From the NCBI GenBank assembly GCA_026387665.1, contig JAPLLG010000007.1, positions 372,001 through 436,000 of the forward strand: a stretch of 64,000 nt of DNA. Reading direction: 5' to 3'. Under the pieces are notes generated by a model. That model was not told the DNA's origin. It did no database searches and saw nothing but the letters and a program-made list of their open reading frames with translations. The DNA is from Nitrospirota bacterium (GTDB lineage: Bacteria > Nitrospirota > Nitrospiria > Nitrospirales > Nitrospiraceae). A program made the position numbers and the translations under genes. Below are positions 10,769 through 19,943 of this stretch, one piece after another (position 1 is the stretch's first letter; each line of letters begins with the position of its first letter).

Positions 10769-11586
10769 CAGTATCCCAGCTCCTTCGATCGTATCGTCGC
10801 CGCTTCGACGGCCGCCATCAACGTCGCCCGGAAGCTCCCCTGTTCAAGTTGATACAGCCCGGCAATGGTGGTGCCTCCTGGTGAGGCCACCCGATCTTTG
10901 AGTTGCGCGGGATGCACTCCCGACTCTAACACCAGCCGGGCCGCGCCGAGCACGGTTTGGGCGGCAAGCAGTTCGGCCGTCTGCCGCGGGAGCCCCATCT
11001 GGACGCCCCCGTCAGCCAGGGCCTCAATGGCAAGAAACACATAGGCCGGGCCGCTGCCGCTCAATCCTGTCACAGCATCCATCAATCGTTCTTCGACCAA
11101 CACTACCCGTCCGACCGCTTCGAATACCGTCCGAGCCAATCGACTGTCCTCTTCAGAGACCGCGCTGCCCAAGGCCAGGGCGGTCATCCCCTCCCGAACC
11201 AAGGCCGGAGTATTCGGCATGGCCCGCACGACCCTCATCGCCCCGCCCATCTGTTCCGCGATGGTCTTGATCGTCACGCCCGCCACAATCGAAATCACCA
11301 GGGACTGGGCCAGGGCCGGGCCCAGCTCGCTCAACACAGCAGGAAGCGTCTGGGGCTTCACCGCCAAGACCACCACATCGGCCCAGGCGATCGCCTCACG
11401 GTTGGCAGAGCCGACCCGAACGCCGAACTGGCTTTTCAAGTGATCGCAACGCGCAGTAACCGGATCGGTCGCCCAGATCGACTCGGCAGGGCAGAGCTGG
11501 CCCGCAAGCAGACCGCCGATCAAGGCCTCGGCCATCTGGCCGCCCCCGATAAATGCAATCTTGTTGGTGATCGTTGAATTAGACAT
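10768..11586 (-). CDS. proC: Pyrroline-5-carboxylate reductase
   Basis: The 272-residue enzyme makes proline from pyrroline-5-carboxylate with NAD(P)H. The Rossmann start KIAFIGGGQMAEALIGGLL is intact, followed by MRVVRAMPNTPALV and the C-terminal signature LMDAVTGLSGSGPAY with SPGGTTIAGL. The ATG at 11586 has GGAG six bases upstream; a TTG four codons earlier is an alternative. It overlaps the end of yggS by eight bases. yggS-proC is a very common gene pair. Confidence 0.95.
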   Translation of the reverse strand: MSNSTITNKIAFIGGGQMAEALIGGLLAGQLCPAESIWATDPVTARCDHLKSQFGVRVGSANREAIAWADVVVLAVKPQTLPAVLSELGPALAQSLVISIVAGVTIKTIAEQMGGAMRVVRAMPNTPALVREGMTALALGSAVSEEDSRLARTVFEAVGRVVLVEERLMDAVTGLSGSGPAYVFLAIEALADGGVQMGLPRQTAELLAAQTVLGAARLVLESGVHPAQLKDRVASPGGTTIAGLYQLEQGSFRATLMAAVEAATIRSKELGY

Positions 11587-12289
11587 GCCTTGCTCCAAAT
11601 ATCGCCGTACCGACCCGAACCATCGTGGCTCCCTCTTCGACTGCCACGGGATAATCGCTCGACATGCCCATCGACAATTCCTTCAATGAGACTGTGCTGA
11701 TCCCTTGGCGCGAGAGACGCTCGGCCAACTCCCGTAAACGACGGAAGGAGGAACGGGCCTGCTCCGGCTCGCTGACCGGAGGAGGAATCGCCATAAGTCC
11801 CCTGACTTCCACGTGGGACAGAGCCCCCACTTGCGGCAACAGACGCACAAGTTCGTCTGGCTGAAAGCCCGACTTCGTCGGCTCCCCTTCAAGATTCACT
11901 TCCAGCAACACCGCTTGCCTGATCCCTGCTTCCTGCGCCCGTTTATCGATCTCCTCCGCCAGTTCGAGACTATCGACCGAATGGATCAAGTCGAAGACCC
12001 CCACGACCGACCGGACCTTGCGCCGCTGCAAATGACCGATAAAATGCCACTGGATCGGCAGTCCCCGCAACGCCTCGATTTTGGGAAGCGCCTCCTGGAG
12101 GCGGTTCTCACCGAGGATCGTCAATCCCGCCGCGATGCCCTCGCGGATCTGCTCCAGCCCCACCGATTTCGTCGCCGCGACGAGGCGCACGCTCCCTTCG
12201 GGCCGTCCGGATCGCTGCGTCGCATGCCGGATCTGCTCGAACACGTCCCGAACATTCTCGCTGATTGCGCCGCCAGCCCGTAAATCCAT
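11579..12289 (-). CDS. YggS family pyridoxal-phosphate homeostasis protein
   Basis: The 236-residue protein has the PLP lysine in RLVAATKSV, then GENRLQEALPK, WHFIGHLQRRK, LEVNLEGEPTKSGF and the C-terminal LSMGMSSDYPVAVEEGATMVRVG. This is the single-domain alanine-racemase-like fold that carries PLP and balances vitamin B6 and amino-acid pools; it is not itself a known enzyme. It lies between pgeF and proC on the same strand with an overlap into proC. Confidence 0.93.
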   Translation of the reverse strand: MDLRAGGAISENVRDVFEQIRHATQRSGRPEGSVRLVAATKSVGLEQIREGIAAGLTILGENRLQEALPKIEALRGLPIQWHFIGHLQRRKVRSVVGVFDLIHSVDSLELAEEIDKRAQEAGIRQAVLLEVNLEGEPTKSGFQPDELVRLLPQVGALSHVEVRGLMAIPPPVSEPEQARSSFRRLRELAERLSRQGISTVSLKELSMGMSSDYPVAVEEGATMVRVGTAIFGARHV

Positions 12290-12388
12290 TGCATCTGATC
12301 AGCCACAGCTGAATTCCCGTTTTGCAAAAAGTCCTCGGGCATTCTACCGAAACCGCCCGTCAAATGTCAGGGCAGACGCGGCTGGCGG

Positions 12389-13123
12389 CTATTTGCCGGA
12401 GACCAGCGTAATGCCGCTGACCATCGTCCCCTTCACCGCACCTTCCCGCCGATAGGAATAGAAGAGTTCCCCATGGCAGATCGTGCAGAGATTCACTGAC
12501 GAGACCGAGGGGGCAGACACGCCCTCTTCCTCCACTTGCCGGCGGATCAGAGCCTTGAGATCCAACCGCGCCTGATGCCCCTGATAGTCCCGCAGCACCG
12601 ATTCCCACTTCGGCAATCCCGCTCGCAGTTGTTCAAGCACCGGCTCGTCCACTTCATAACAACAGGGACCGGCGGAGGGGCCGATACTGATGCGCAGATC
12701 CGAACTCGTCGAGCCGAACCGAGCCGCCATCAACGCGATCGTCTTCGGAACAATTCCAGCGACGGCGCCACGCCAGCCTGCATGAATCGCCGCCACCACA
12801 CGCCGGCGCGGGTCATGCACGAGCACTGGGACGCAATCGGCGGTCCGCACCGCCACCGTCACGCCTGGCTGGTCGGTCACCAACGCATCCCACCCGCCGG
12901 GGAACTGGTCGGAGTCGGTCAGCGGCCGATCCACCACCAGGGCATCGGTCCCATGCACCTGCTTGACGGACAACAGCCAGCCGCGCCCCTTCGCCCCGGA
13001 CTGACGGGCGGGCACTCCAACCGCGAGAGCCAACGAGTCGGCATGGCGGCGCGTGCCGAAAAAATGCCGGATTCCGTCCCGCGCGGACGCAAAGGCAGGA
13101 ACCGTAATGACCGCTGCACTCAT
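12389..13123 (-). CDS. pgeF: Peptidoglycan editing factor PgeF (laccase domain, YfiH/YlmD family)
   Basis: The 244-residue protein has the metal-site motifs of the family: KQVHGTDALVV, VAVRTADCVPVLVHD, AAIHAGWRG and GPSAGPCCYEVD (His, Cys, His and Cys ligands). Family members remove wrongly incorporated L-Ser from UDP-MurNAc peptides; purine-nucleoside phosphorylase or adenosine deaminase activity is also reported. The location directly after ftsZ suits a wall-precursor quality role. GGAG seven bases before the ATG at 13123 favours that start over one two codons upstream. Confidence 0.9.
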   Translation of the reverse strand: MSAAVITVPAFASARDGIRHFFGTRRHADSLALAVGVPARQSGAKGRGWLLSVKQVHGTDALVVDRPLTDSDQFPGGWDALVTDQPGVTVAVRTADCVPVLVHDPRRRVVAAIHAGWRGAVAGIVPKTIALMAARFGSTSSDLRISIGPSAGPCCYEVDEPVLEQLRAGLPKWESVLRDYQGHQARLDLKALIRRQVEEEGVSAPSVSSVNLCTICHGELFYSYRREGAVKGTMVSGITLVSGK

Positions 13124-13168
13124 GGCCATACTCCGTTCACAGGACTCACCCGTGGGAAACCGGCCGGC

Positions 13169-14362
13169 TTAGTCGACCTGCTTGCGCAAAAATGTCGGGA
13201 CGTCCCACTCATCGTCCGCCACCACGGCCACTCGCTCCATCGATTCCCGCGAATCGCTCATCCGCCGCAAAAATGTCGGGCGGTCGAGATCTTTGCTCGT
13301 CCGGTCAGAAACCCGCTCTCCCGTCTGGGCGCCGGTACCGGCCATGACTTGCTGTCCGGTGCGTGCCGTCCGCGGCATGATCACGGGCATCGGCGCGGGC
13401 AGCTCTTCCCGCTCAAATCCTGTGGCAATCACTGTCACAACCAGGTCGTCGCCCATATCGGGATTGATCACCTGTCCGACGATGATGTTGGCTTCCGGAT
13501 CGGCTGTCTGCTGGACGATCATGGCCGCTTCCTCGATCTCGTGCAGCGACATGTTCGGTCCGCCGGTGATGTTCAGCAACACCCCGCGCGCTCCCTCGAC
13601 ACTGCCTTCCTCCAGCAAGGGACTGCAGATCGCTTTCTGCGCCGCCTCAATCGCCCGGTTCGTCCCGCGCGCGACGCCCATGCCCATCACAGCCCGGCCC
13701 GTATGGGACATCACGGTGCGCACATCGGCAAAGTCCACGTTCACATGGCCGGTCGTCGTGATCACGTCCGCAATTCCCTGGATCGCCTGGCGAAGGACGT
13801 CATCGGCCACCTTAAAGGCTTCGAGCAGCGGCGTGGATTTATCCACGATGCCCAGCAAGCGCTGATTCGGAATCACGAGCAGGGTATCCACATGGCGGCG
13901 AAGATCGCGAATCCCTTCATCCGCATGCAGCATCCGGCGATGGCCTTCGTAGGAAAACGGCTTGGTCACGACCCCGACCGTCAGGATCCCGAGTTCGCGC
14001 GCGATGCTCGCCACGATCGGCGCCGCGCCGGTCCCGGTCCCGCCGCCCATGCCCGCCGTCACGAACACCATGTCGGCGCCTTCGAGACATTCCCGGATCT
14101 GATCTTTGCTTTCCAGCGCCGAATCTTTCCCGACTTCCGGCTTCGCCCCGGCCCCGAGCCCCCTGGTCCGATCAGGACCCAATTGCACCTTATAAGAAGC
14201 CCGCGACCGATCCAACGCCTGCAGATCGGTATTCGCCGCAATGAAATCGACCCGCGCCAATCCGGACAGGATCATCGTATTGATGGCGTTACAGCCGGCG
14301 CCACCGACACCGATCACTTTGATCCGGACAGGGGAGACCACATCCTCTTCGAATGAAAACAT
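13169..14362 (-). CDS. ftsZ: Cell division GTPase FtsZ
   Basis: The 397-residue tubulin homologue polymerises into the Z ring. The GTP-binding signature GGGTGTG is at 106-112 with the N-terminal [17 protein letters not shown]. After the globular domain (to about 325) comes a linker and a tail. The tail is unusual: the partner-binding motif occurs twice, as RPTFLRR at 361-367 and as [10 protein letters not shown] at the terminus. GGAGGT six bases before the ATG is the strongest ribosome binding site of the cluster, as expected for a protein needed in excess over FtsA. It follows ftsA at a distance of 54 bases. Confidence 0.97.
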   Translation of the reverse strand: MFSFEEDVVSPVRIKVIGVGGAGCNAINTMILSGLARVDFIAANTDLQALDRSRASYKVQLGPDRTRGLGAGAKPEVGKDSALESKDQIRECLEGADMVFVTAGMGGGTGTGAAPIVASIARELGILTVGVVTKPFSYEGHRRMLHADEGIRDLRRHVDTLLVIPNQRLLGIVDKSTPLLEAFKVADDVLRQAIQGIADVITTTGHVNVDFADVRTVMSHTGRAVMGMGVARGTNRAIEAAQKAICSPLLEEGSVEGARGVLLNITGGPNMSLHEIEEAAMIVQQTADPEANIIVGQVINPDMGDDLVVTVIATGFEREELPAPMPVIMPRTARTGQQVMAGTGAQTGERVSDRTSKDLDRPTFLRRMSDSRESMERVAVVADDEWDVPTFLRKQVD

Positions 14363-14416
14363 TGGGACACCTCCCTTGATAAAATACGCGGAACGGCCTG
14401 CCGTCTCGCCTCACGG

Positions 14417-15661
14417 TTAAAAGAACTCGAACATCCAAGACTTCATACGATCAAACGCCTTACTCAACGGCCGCCTGCCGCGCAGCCCCGCCGTGGCCAT
14501 CTCCTGGGCATGGTGCCTGGCATGGAGCAGCAGACCGACTCCCGTGGCATGCATGGGATTACTGGCGATCTCGCGCAGGCCGCCGATCCCGGATGGCGCG
14601 CCGCGGCGGGCGGGAAGATTCAAGACCTTCTCTGCCGCATCGGGCATCCCTTCCAGCAACGACGTGCCCCCGGTAATCACCACCCCGGCCCCCAACATGC
14701 CCTCGTAGCCGGCGCGCGCGATTTCCCGGCGGACCAGCTCGAATATTTCTTCGACCCGCGGCTCAAGAATCTCGGCCACGTCACGGCGCGAAAAGGTCCT
14801 GACAGGGCGATCCCCGACCGACGGCACTTCCACCGTCTCATGGCCCTGCACCAATTCTGTCCGGGCAATCCCGTACTGCAACTTGATCTTCTCCGCCTCG
14901 GTCTGCGTGGTCAGCAACCCGATCGCGAGATCCTTCGTCAAATTCTGCCCGCCGATCGGCAACACCGCGGAATGTCTGATGCTCCCATCGAGGAAAATCG
15001 CGAGATCGGTCGTCCCGCCGCCGAGATCGACCATCACGACGCCCAGATCCCGCTCTTCCAGGCTCAACACCGCTTCACTGGAGGCCAAGGGCTGCAGCAC
15101 GATATCCACGACATCCAACCCCGCGCGATTGACGCACTTGATGATGTTCTGCGCAGAGGTCACGGCGCCGGTAATCACATGCACGTTGACCTCAAGGCGG
15201 TTGCCGGACAGCCCCAAGGGCTCCCGCACCCCCTCTTGCCCGTCCACCGTGAATTCGCGCGGCAGGACATGGAGGATCCGCCGCTCGTGAGGGATGACCG
15301 CCAGCGTCCGCGCGCTCTCGATGGCCCGCTGGATATCCTCCCGCGTCACCTCCGACTTTTTAAGCGCCACCACGCCCTTGCAGTTCTCCGCGGAGATGTG
15401 ACTGCCCGCAATCCCGGTATAGACGGAGTTGATCTGAACCGCCGCCATGAGTTCCGCTTCCTCGACCGCTTTCTTGATCGATTCGACGGTGCTCTCGATA
15501 TCAACCACGACACCTTTACGGAGACCGCGAGACGGACTGGTTCCGACCCCGATGATGTTGAGGGTCCCCTCATCGGTCACCTCCGAAACTATGGCGCAGA
15601 TCTTCGTGGTCCCGATATCCAACCCCACAAGAATCTGATCACGCTTCGGCACAGCCCTCAC
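14417..15661 (-). CDS. ftsA: Cell division protein FtsA
   Basis: The 414-residue actin-fold ATPase tethers FtsZ to the membrane and links it to septal wall synthesis. It opens with LVGLDIGTTKICAIVSE (phosphate 1 motif), has VVMVDLGGGTTDLAIF (phosphate 2) and GAGVVITGGTSLLEG (adenosine motif). The C-terminal KAFDRMKSWMFEFF is an amphipathic helix of the membrane-targeting type. The start is a GTG that overlaps the ftsQ stop as GTGA, so translation is coupled. ftsZ follows. Confidence 0.97.
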   Translation of the reverse strand: MRAVPKRDQILVGLDIGTTKICAIVSEVTDEGTLNIIGVGTSPSRGLRKGVVVDIESTVESIKKAVEEAELMAAVQINSVYTGIAGSHISAENCKGVVALKKSEVTREDIQRAIESARTLAVIPHERRILHVLPREFTVDGQEGVREPLGLSGNRLEVNVHVITGAVTSAQNIIKCVNRAGLDVVDIVLQPLASSEAVLSLEERDLGVVMVDLGGGTTDLAIFLDGSIRHSAVLPIGGQNLTKDLAIGLLTTQTEAEKIKLQYGIARTELVQGHETVEVPSVGDRPVRTFSRRDVAEILEPRVEEIFELVRREIARAGYEGMLGAGVVITGGTSLLEGMPDAAEKVLNLPARRGAPSGIGGLREIASNPMHATGVGLLLHARHHAQEMATAGLRGRRPLSKAFDRMKSWMFEFF

Positions 15662-16527
15662 CCCCTTTCACGCACAATGACACGGTTGTCGTAACGCAAA
15701 TCGATCTCGCTTGCCTCCCGCTTCCGCCCGTCGAATGCCACAGCCCTGAACGATGGCTTCACTTTCTGGAACCGCTCCCACTGCCCGACCAAGGAGTCGT
15801 TGCCGAACTGGAAGCGCACCCCGTCGGTCGACGCCACCACATTCGACGGATTCGCGAGATCCACTTCGACCCGCCCCTCGATCGTATTGGCGATCAGCTT
15901 AGCCAGCACGACCCCGGACTGCACCGCATTGCGAGCGCGTGGATCGCCCAGCAGCAGGGCCTTCGATTCCAGTCCGACCAATAGGGGCAGTGTAGGATCA
16001 TCCTGGCTGCCCAGCTTGGCCAGGAGGTGCCCGTTCTCATCGCTCAGCCAATGATCGACGCCTGTGCGAATGATCGCAGTCGGCGTGCGCTCTAAGATGG
16101 TCACATGCAGCACATGCGGCAGCCTGCGTTCAACCGCCGCGTCTTTGATCCAGGAATGCGTCCTCACTCGCTCAGCCAGAAAGGTGACGCTGACCTGATG
16201 GAGCCCCATGCCAGGCTTCAAGGCCAGCAACTCCTCCACTTCCGGCTTCGTCACATGGTGGATCCCCTCCACCTCGACCGACTGGATTTCCAGCCACTCC
16301 TGGAGCACCGGCCCCATCTCTCTAGTCACAAAGGTCAATCCCCAGGCCAGCGCTGCCAGACCGATAATCCATTGTCCTATCCGCAGCGCCCGGCGGCCCC
16401 GCGAGAATAATTTTTCCCGACGCGCCTGTTGCCGTTGATCGGCGGCCTGACTGGCGCGCGCGCCCTTCCATTGATTCAGCCGCGGGCCAGCGTTGCGCGC
16501 CGACCGCTTCCGCATGAACAGCTTCAT
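15658..16527 (-). CDS. ftsQ: Cell division protein FtsQ
   Basis: The 289-residue bitopic protein has a positively charged cytoplasmic head, one membrane helix at about 50-68 (IGQWIIGLAALAWGLTFVT) and a POTRA domain beginning with IQSVEVEGIHHVTKPEVEEL. RTHSWIKDAAVERRLPHVL is the typical FtsQ/DivIB stretch. FtsQ links early and late divisome proteins through FtsL/FtsB. The ATG overlaps the ddl stop as ATGA and its own stop overlaps the ftsA start. Order ddl-ftsQ-ftsA-ftsZ supports the call although FtsQ sequences vary. Confidence 0.92.
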   Translation of the reverse strand: MKLFMRKRSARNAGPRLNQWKGARASQAADQRQQARREKLFSRGRRALRIGQWIIGLAALAWGLTFVTREMGPVLQEWLEIQSVEVEGIHHVTKPEVEELLALKPGMGLHQVSVTFLAERVRTHSWIKDAAVERRLPHVLHVTILERTPTAIIRTGVDHWLSDENGHLLAKLGSQDDPTLPLLVGLESKALLLGDPRARNAVQSGVVLAKLIANTIEGRVEVDLANPSNVVASTDGVRFQFGNDSLVGQWERFQKVKPSFRAVAFDGRKREASEIDLRYDNRVIVRERG

Positions 16528-17525
16528 GACGTGGCTCCTTCCCCCGACGAACGGTCCAGACGCGCGAGCGCCGACTCCAGAATCCGTTCGGTCAGTTCGT
16601 CGTACTCGATCGTGGCCTTCGCCGCCGCCATCGGCAGCAAACTCGTCTCCGTCATGCCAGGCGCCGTATTGATCTCCAAGACGAACGGACGGCCGCGCGG
16701 CGTGATGCGGAAATCGACCCGGGCCGCCCCTTCACAGCCCAGCACCTCATAGGTGCGCAAGGCCAGCGCCCGAATCTGCTTGGTCACCGCCGCAGACAAG
16801 GGCGCGGGACAGAGATACTGGGTTTTTCCCTTTTCATACTTCGCCGCAAAATCGTAGAACCCGCCAGGCGCCACGATCTCCACAGCTGGTAGCACCAAGG
16901 GGGCCGCATGGCGCCGTCCGATGATCGAGACCGTGACCTCATGCCCGGGAATATAGGCTTCGACCATCGCATCCGTATCGTACCGATGGGCCAAGGCCAG
17001 CGCCTCGCGCCATTGCGACGGCTTCCGCACAATCGTGACGCCAATGGTGGATCCTTGCGAGGCAGGCTTCACGACCACGGGCCAGCGCAACTTCGCCGGC
17101 CGCAAGAGGGCGGCGCTGGAGACGGTCTTCCCTCGCTTCACGACCGTGCCGGCCGGCACAGGAATATGCGCCACAGCCAGGAGCGTTTTCGTCGTCACTT
17201 TATGCATGCCGATCGCGCTGGCCTGGACGCCGGAGCCGGTGTAGGGAATGCCCAGCGTTTCCAGGAATCCTTGAATCGCGCCATCTTCCCCGCCCGGTCC
17301 ATGCAAGGCGAGAAAGGCCACCGCAATCTTCTGTTCGCGCAAATCCTGAAAGAGCGTCGGGCCGACATCGATGGCCACCGCATCGTAACCGCGACGCACC
17401 AGCGACCGATGCACGGCGGCGCCGGTCCGGAGCGAGACTTCGCGCTCCGCCGATTGCCCGCCCATCAGCACCCCGATGCGGGCGCGGGTCAGCAGGGGTC
17501 GCGTTGTCGAACGAAGGTCGCTCAT
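16524..17525 (-). CDS. ddl: D-alanine--D-alanine ligase
   Basis: This 333-residue ATP-grasp enzyme makes the D-Ala-D-Ala dipeptide for MurF. It has VLMGGQSAEREVSLRTG near the N-terminus, the glycine-rich ATP loop PASQGSTIGVTIV, VEAYIPGHEVTVSIIG and the metal site FVLEINTAPGMTETSLLP. Length and motifs are standard. It lies between murB and ftsQ, four bases after murB, and its stop overlaps the ftsQ start. Confidence 0.95.
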   Translation of the reverse strand: MSDLRSTTRPLLTRARIGVLMGGQSAEREVSLRTGAAVHRSLVRRGYDAVAIDVGPTLFQDLREQKIAVAFLALHGPGGEDGAIQGFLETLGIPYTGSGVQASAIGMHKVTTKTLLAVAHIPVPAGTVVKRGKTVSSAALLRPAKLRWPVVVKPASQGSTIGVTIVRKPSQWREALALAHRYDTDAMVEAYIPGHEVTVSIIGRRHAAPLVLPAVEIVAPGGFYDFAAKYEKGKTQYLCPAPLSAAVTKQIRALALRTYEVLGCEGAARVDFRITPRGRPFVLEINTAPGMTETSLLPMAAAKATIEYDELTERILESALARLDRSSGEGATS

Positions 17526-17529
17526 AGCG

Positions 17530-18480
17530 CTACGTCTCTCCTACGATTTTCAGTTCAAGGTCCAACCGCACGCCGGCCCGCCGGCGAATGGCGCTGCGGA
17601 CCTTTCCGATCAGGGCAATCACGTCCGCGGCGCGCGCCTGCCCCCGGTTCACCATGAAGTTGGCATGTTTCGTCGAGACTTCCGCATCGCCCACGCGAGC
17701 GCCCTTGAGGCCCACAGTCTCGATCAGTCGGCCAGCAGAATCGTTCGGAGGATTCTTGAACACACAGCCGGCGCTTGGCATCGCGAGCGGCTGCGTATCC
17801 CGCCGATAATGGAGATAGTCCTTGACCACTTTTTCAATCTCCGACCGGACTCCCTGCTTCAATTGAAGCCAGACCCCCACGACGATGCCGCGCGGCAACC
17901 GCGCCCGGCGATACTCGAACGGAATCTGGCCCGCCTCCAGGTCCACGATCTGGCCTTTCAGATTCACCATGCGAACCGCCTTGACGGCATCCTTCATCTC
18001 CCCGAGCTTCGTGCCGGCATTCATCACCACACAACCGGCCACCGTTCCGGGAATGCCCGCCGCCCATTCCAACCCCGCAAGGGAATGTTTGATGGCGTAG
18101 CCGATCAACGTCGGCATCCCCACTCCCCCTTCGGCATAGAGAACGTGGCCCGGTTCTTCCTTGATGGCCCGCAGCCGCACCAGGCTGACCACGATGCCGC
18201 GGATGCCCCCGTCCCGGATGAGCAGATTCGTTCCGCCCACGACGAACAGAGGGACCTTACGTGCGCGCGCCTGCTGGACCACCAGACAGACATCCTCAAT
18301 ATCAAGCGGTTCCACCACAACATCTGCAGGCCCTCCGATCTTGAATGAGGTATACTCTCGCAACGGAGCCTGGAAGAACACAGGGCCCCGGAGACCTGCC
18401 ACAGCGGCCCGCACATCCGCCTGCGTGAATCGCGCAGACTGTCTCGCTGCTGTCGTGGCACGCGTCCCACCTCGTTTCAT
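17530..18480 (-). CDS. murB: UDP-N-acetylenolpyruvoylglucosamine reductase
   Basis: The 316-residue flavoenzyme reduces enolpyruvyl-UDP-GlcNAc to UDP-MurNAc with NADPH. FAD-binding motifs YTSFKIGGPADVVV and VVGGTNLLIRDGGIRG and the segment EWAAGIPGTVAGCVVMNAG are clear. Where many MurB have a proton-donating Ser before FKNP, this protein has PSAGCVFKNPPNDSAGRLIE with Cys at about 239. The N-terminal 20 residues are basic and may be dispensable. It lies four bases after murC and four before ddl. Confidence 0.95.
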   Translation of the reverse strand: MKRGGTRATTAARQSARFTQADVRAAVAGLRGPVFFQAPLREYTSFKIGGPADVVVEPLDIEDVCLVVQQARARKVPLFVVGGTNLLIRDGGIRGIVVSLVRLRAIKEEPGHVLYAEGGVGMPTLIGYAIKHSLAGLEWAAGIPGTVAGCVVMNAGTKLGEMKDAVKAVRMVNLKGQIVDLEAGQIPFEYRRARLPRGIVVGVWLQLKQGVRSEIEKVVKDYLHYRRDTQPLAMPSAGCVFKNPPNDSAGRLIETVGLKGARVGDAEVSTKHANFMVNRGQARAADVIALIGKVRSAIRRRAGVRLDLELKIVGET

Positions 18481-18484
18481 GGCA

Positions 18485-19876
18485 TCATGCGGGAGGGGTC
18501 AAACGGGCCAAGAGTCCTGGCCCCGTCTTCCAAATATCCCCAGCCCCCAAGGTAATGACGAGATCCCCCGATTTCAGATGGGGCAAGACCTGCTCCACCA
18601 GCTGGTCTTTCTGTTCCACAAAGGTCACGGAGGGATGACCTGCCGCACGAACGATCTCGGCCAGCTTGGCTCCGGACACCCCCGGAATCGGCTGCTCGCC
18701 TGCCGCATAAATTTCCGTCAGAAACAGCACGTCCGATTGCGCGAAGGCCTTGGCAAAATCCTCCAGCAGATCGCGCGTCCTGGTATAGCGATGGGGCTGG
18801 AACACCACCACCAACCGCCGGTCTCCCCAGCCTTGTTTCGCAGCGGACAGGGTCGCCTTGATCTCCGTCGGATGGTGCCCGTAATCGTCCACGACCATGA
18901 TCCCGTTGACTTCCCCTCGCAGATGGAAGCGCCGCTCCACTCCCGTGTAGGCCGCCAGCGCCTTTCGAATCAGGTCCACCGGCACATCCAACTCGACCCC
19001 GATCGCAATCGCCACGAGCGCATTGGAAACATTGTGTCGGCCCGGCACCGCCAGGCGGAACGGGCCCAGGTTGCGCCCGCGGAACTGCGCCCGGAACTCC
19101 GCGCCCCATTGGTTCAAGCTGATGTCCGTCGCAAAGAAATCCGGCGTGACTCCATCTGGTTCACTGAGCCCATAGGTCTGATAGCGTTTCACGATCTTCG
19201 GAAACAACGCCCTCAGCCGATCGTCGTCCGCGCACAATACGGATAATCCGTAGAAGGGCACCTTATTGATGAATTCGAGGAAACATTCGTTGATGCGCTC
19301 CATGCTGCCGTAATGTTCGAGATGTTCCCGGTCGAGATTCGTAACGGCGGCGATGGTCGGAGACAGACGGAGGAACGACCCGTCGCTCTCGTCCGCTTCC
19401 GCCACGAGAAGATCGCCCCGGCCAAGACGGGCATGACTCCCCAGCGCATTCACCTTGCCCCCGATCACCATGGTGGGATCCAAGCCCCCCTGCGCCAGCA
19501 CATTGGCCACCATCGACGTCGTCGTGGTCTTCCCGTGGGCGCCGGCAATGGCAACGCCGAATTTCAACCGCATCAGCTCCGCCAGCATTTCGGCCCGCGG
19601 AATCACGGGAATCTGTTTGGCCTTGGCCGCCACCACCTCGGGGTTCTGGGCCGACACGGCGGAGGAGATGACCACCACTTGCGCTTCCCCCACATTCGAC
19701 TCCTGATGGCCGACAAAGATGCGACCGCCAAGCTCTTCCAATCGCCGCGTCGTATCGGACGCCTGCAAATCTGAGCCCGTCACTTTATAACCCAGGGTCA
19801 GCAGCACCTCGGCGATGCCACTCATCCCCGAGCCCCCGATGCCAACTAGATGAATCTGTTGCGTCTTGCGAAACAT
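18485..19876 (-). CDS. murC: UDP-N-acetylmuramate--L-alanine ligase
   Basis: The 463-residue Mur ligase adds L-Ala to UDP-MurNAc. MFRKTQQIHLVGIGGSGMSG is the usual MurC N-terminus, GAHGKTTTTSM the ATP loop, and DDYGHHPTEIKATL plus VFQPHRYTRTRDL the late family blocks. The frame is open 35 codons further upstream, but that stretch is not MurC-like and would run into murG, so the ATG at 19876 with AAGG nine bases upstream is preferred. It follows murG with a 67-base gap. Confidence 0.95.
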   Translation of the reverse strand: MFRKTQQIHLVGIGGSGMSGIAEVLLTLGYKVTGSDLQASDTTRRLEELGGRIFVGHQESNVGEAQVVVISSAVSAQNPEVVAAKAKQIPVIPRAEMLAELMRLKFGVAIAGAHGKTTTTSMVANVLAQGGLDPTMVIGGKVNALGSHARLGRGDLLVAEADESDGSFLRLSPTIAAVTNLDREHLEHYGSMERINECFLEFINKVPFYGLSVLCADDDRLRALFPKIVKRYQTYGLSEPDGVTPDFFATDISLNQWGAEFRAQFRGRNLGPFRLAVPGRHNVSNALVAIAIGVELDVPVDLIRKALAAYTGVERRFHLRGEVNGIMVVDDYGHHPTEIKATLSAAKQGWGDRRLVVVFQPHRYTRTRDLLEDFAKAFAQSDVLFLTEIYAAGEQPIPGVSGAKLAEIVRAAGHPSVTFVEQKDQLVEQVLPHLKSGDLVITLGAGDIWKTGPGLLARLTPPA

Positions 19877-19943
19877 GGTCGCGCGCCTTACTCCACCGAC
19901 CGGTGGATATGAAGATTGCCCCTGACGACGTTGCTCTGCACCA

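Noticed and set aside
12536-14356. 606-codon open frame on the plus strand opposite ftsZ and pgeF.
   Set aside because: Composition is His/Arg/Pro-rich and lacks any domain; it is a mirror of the GC-rich codon pattern of the genes on the other strand.
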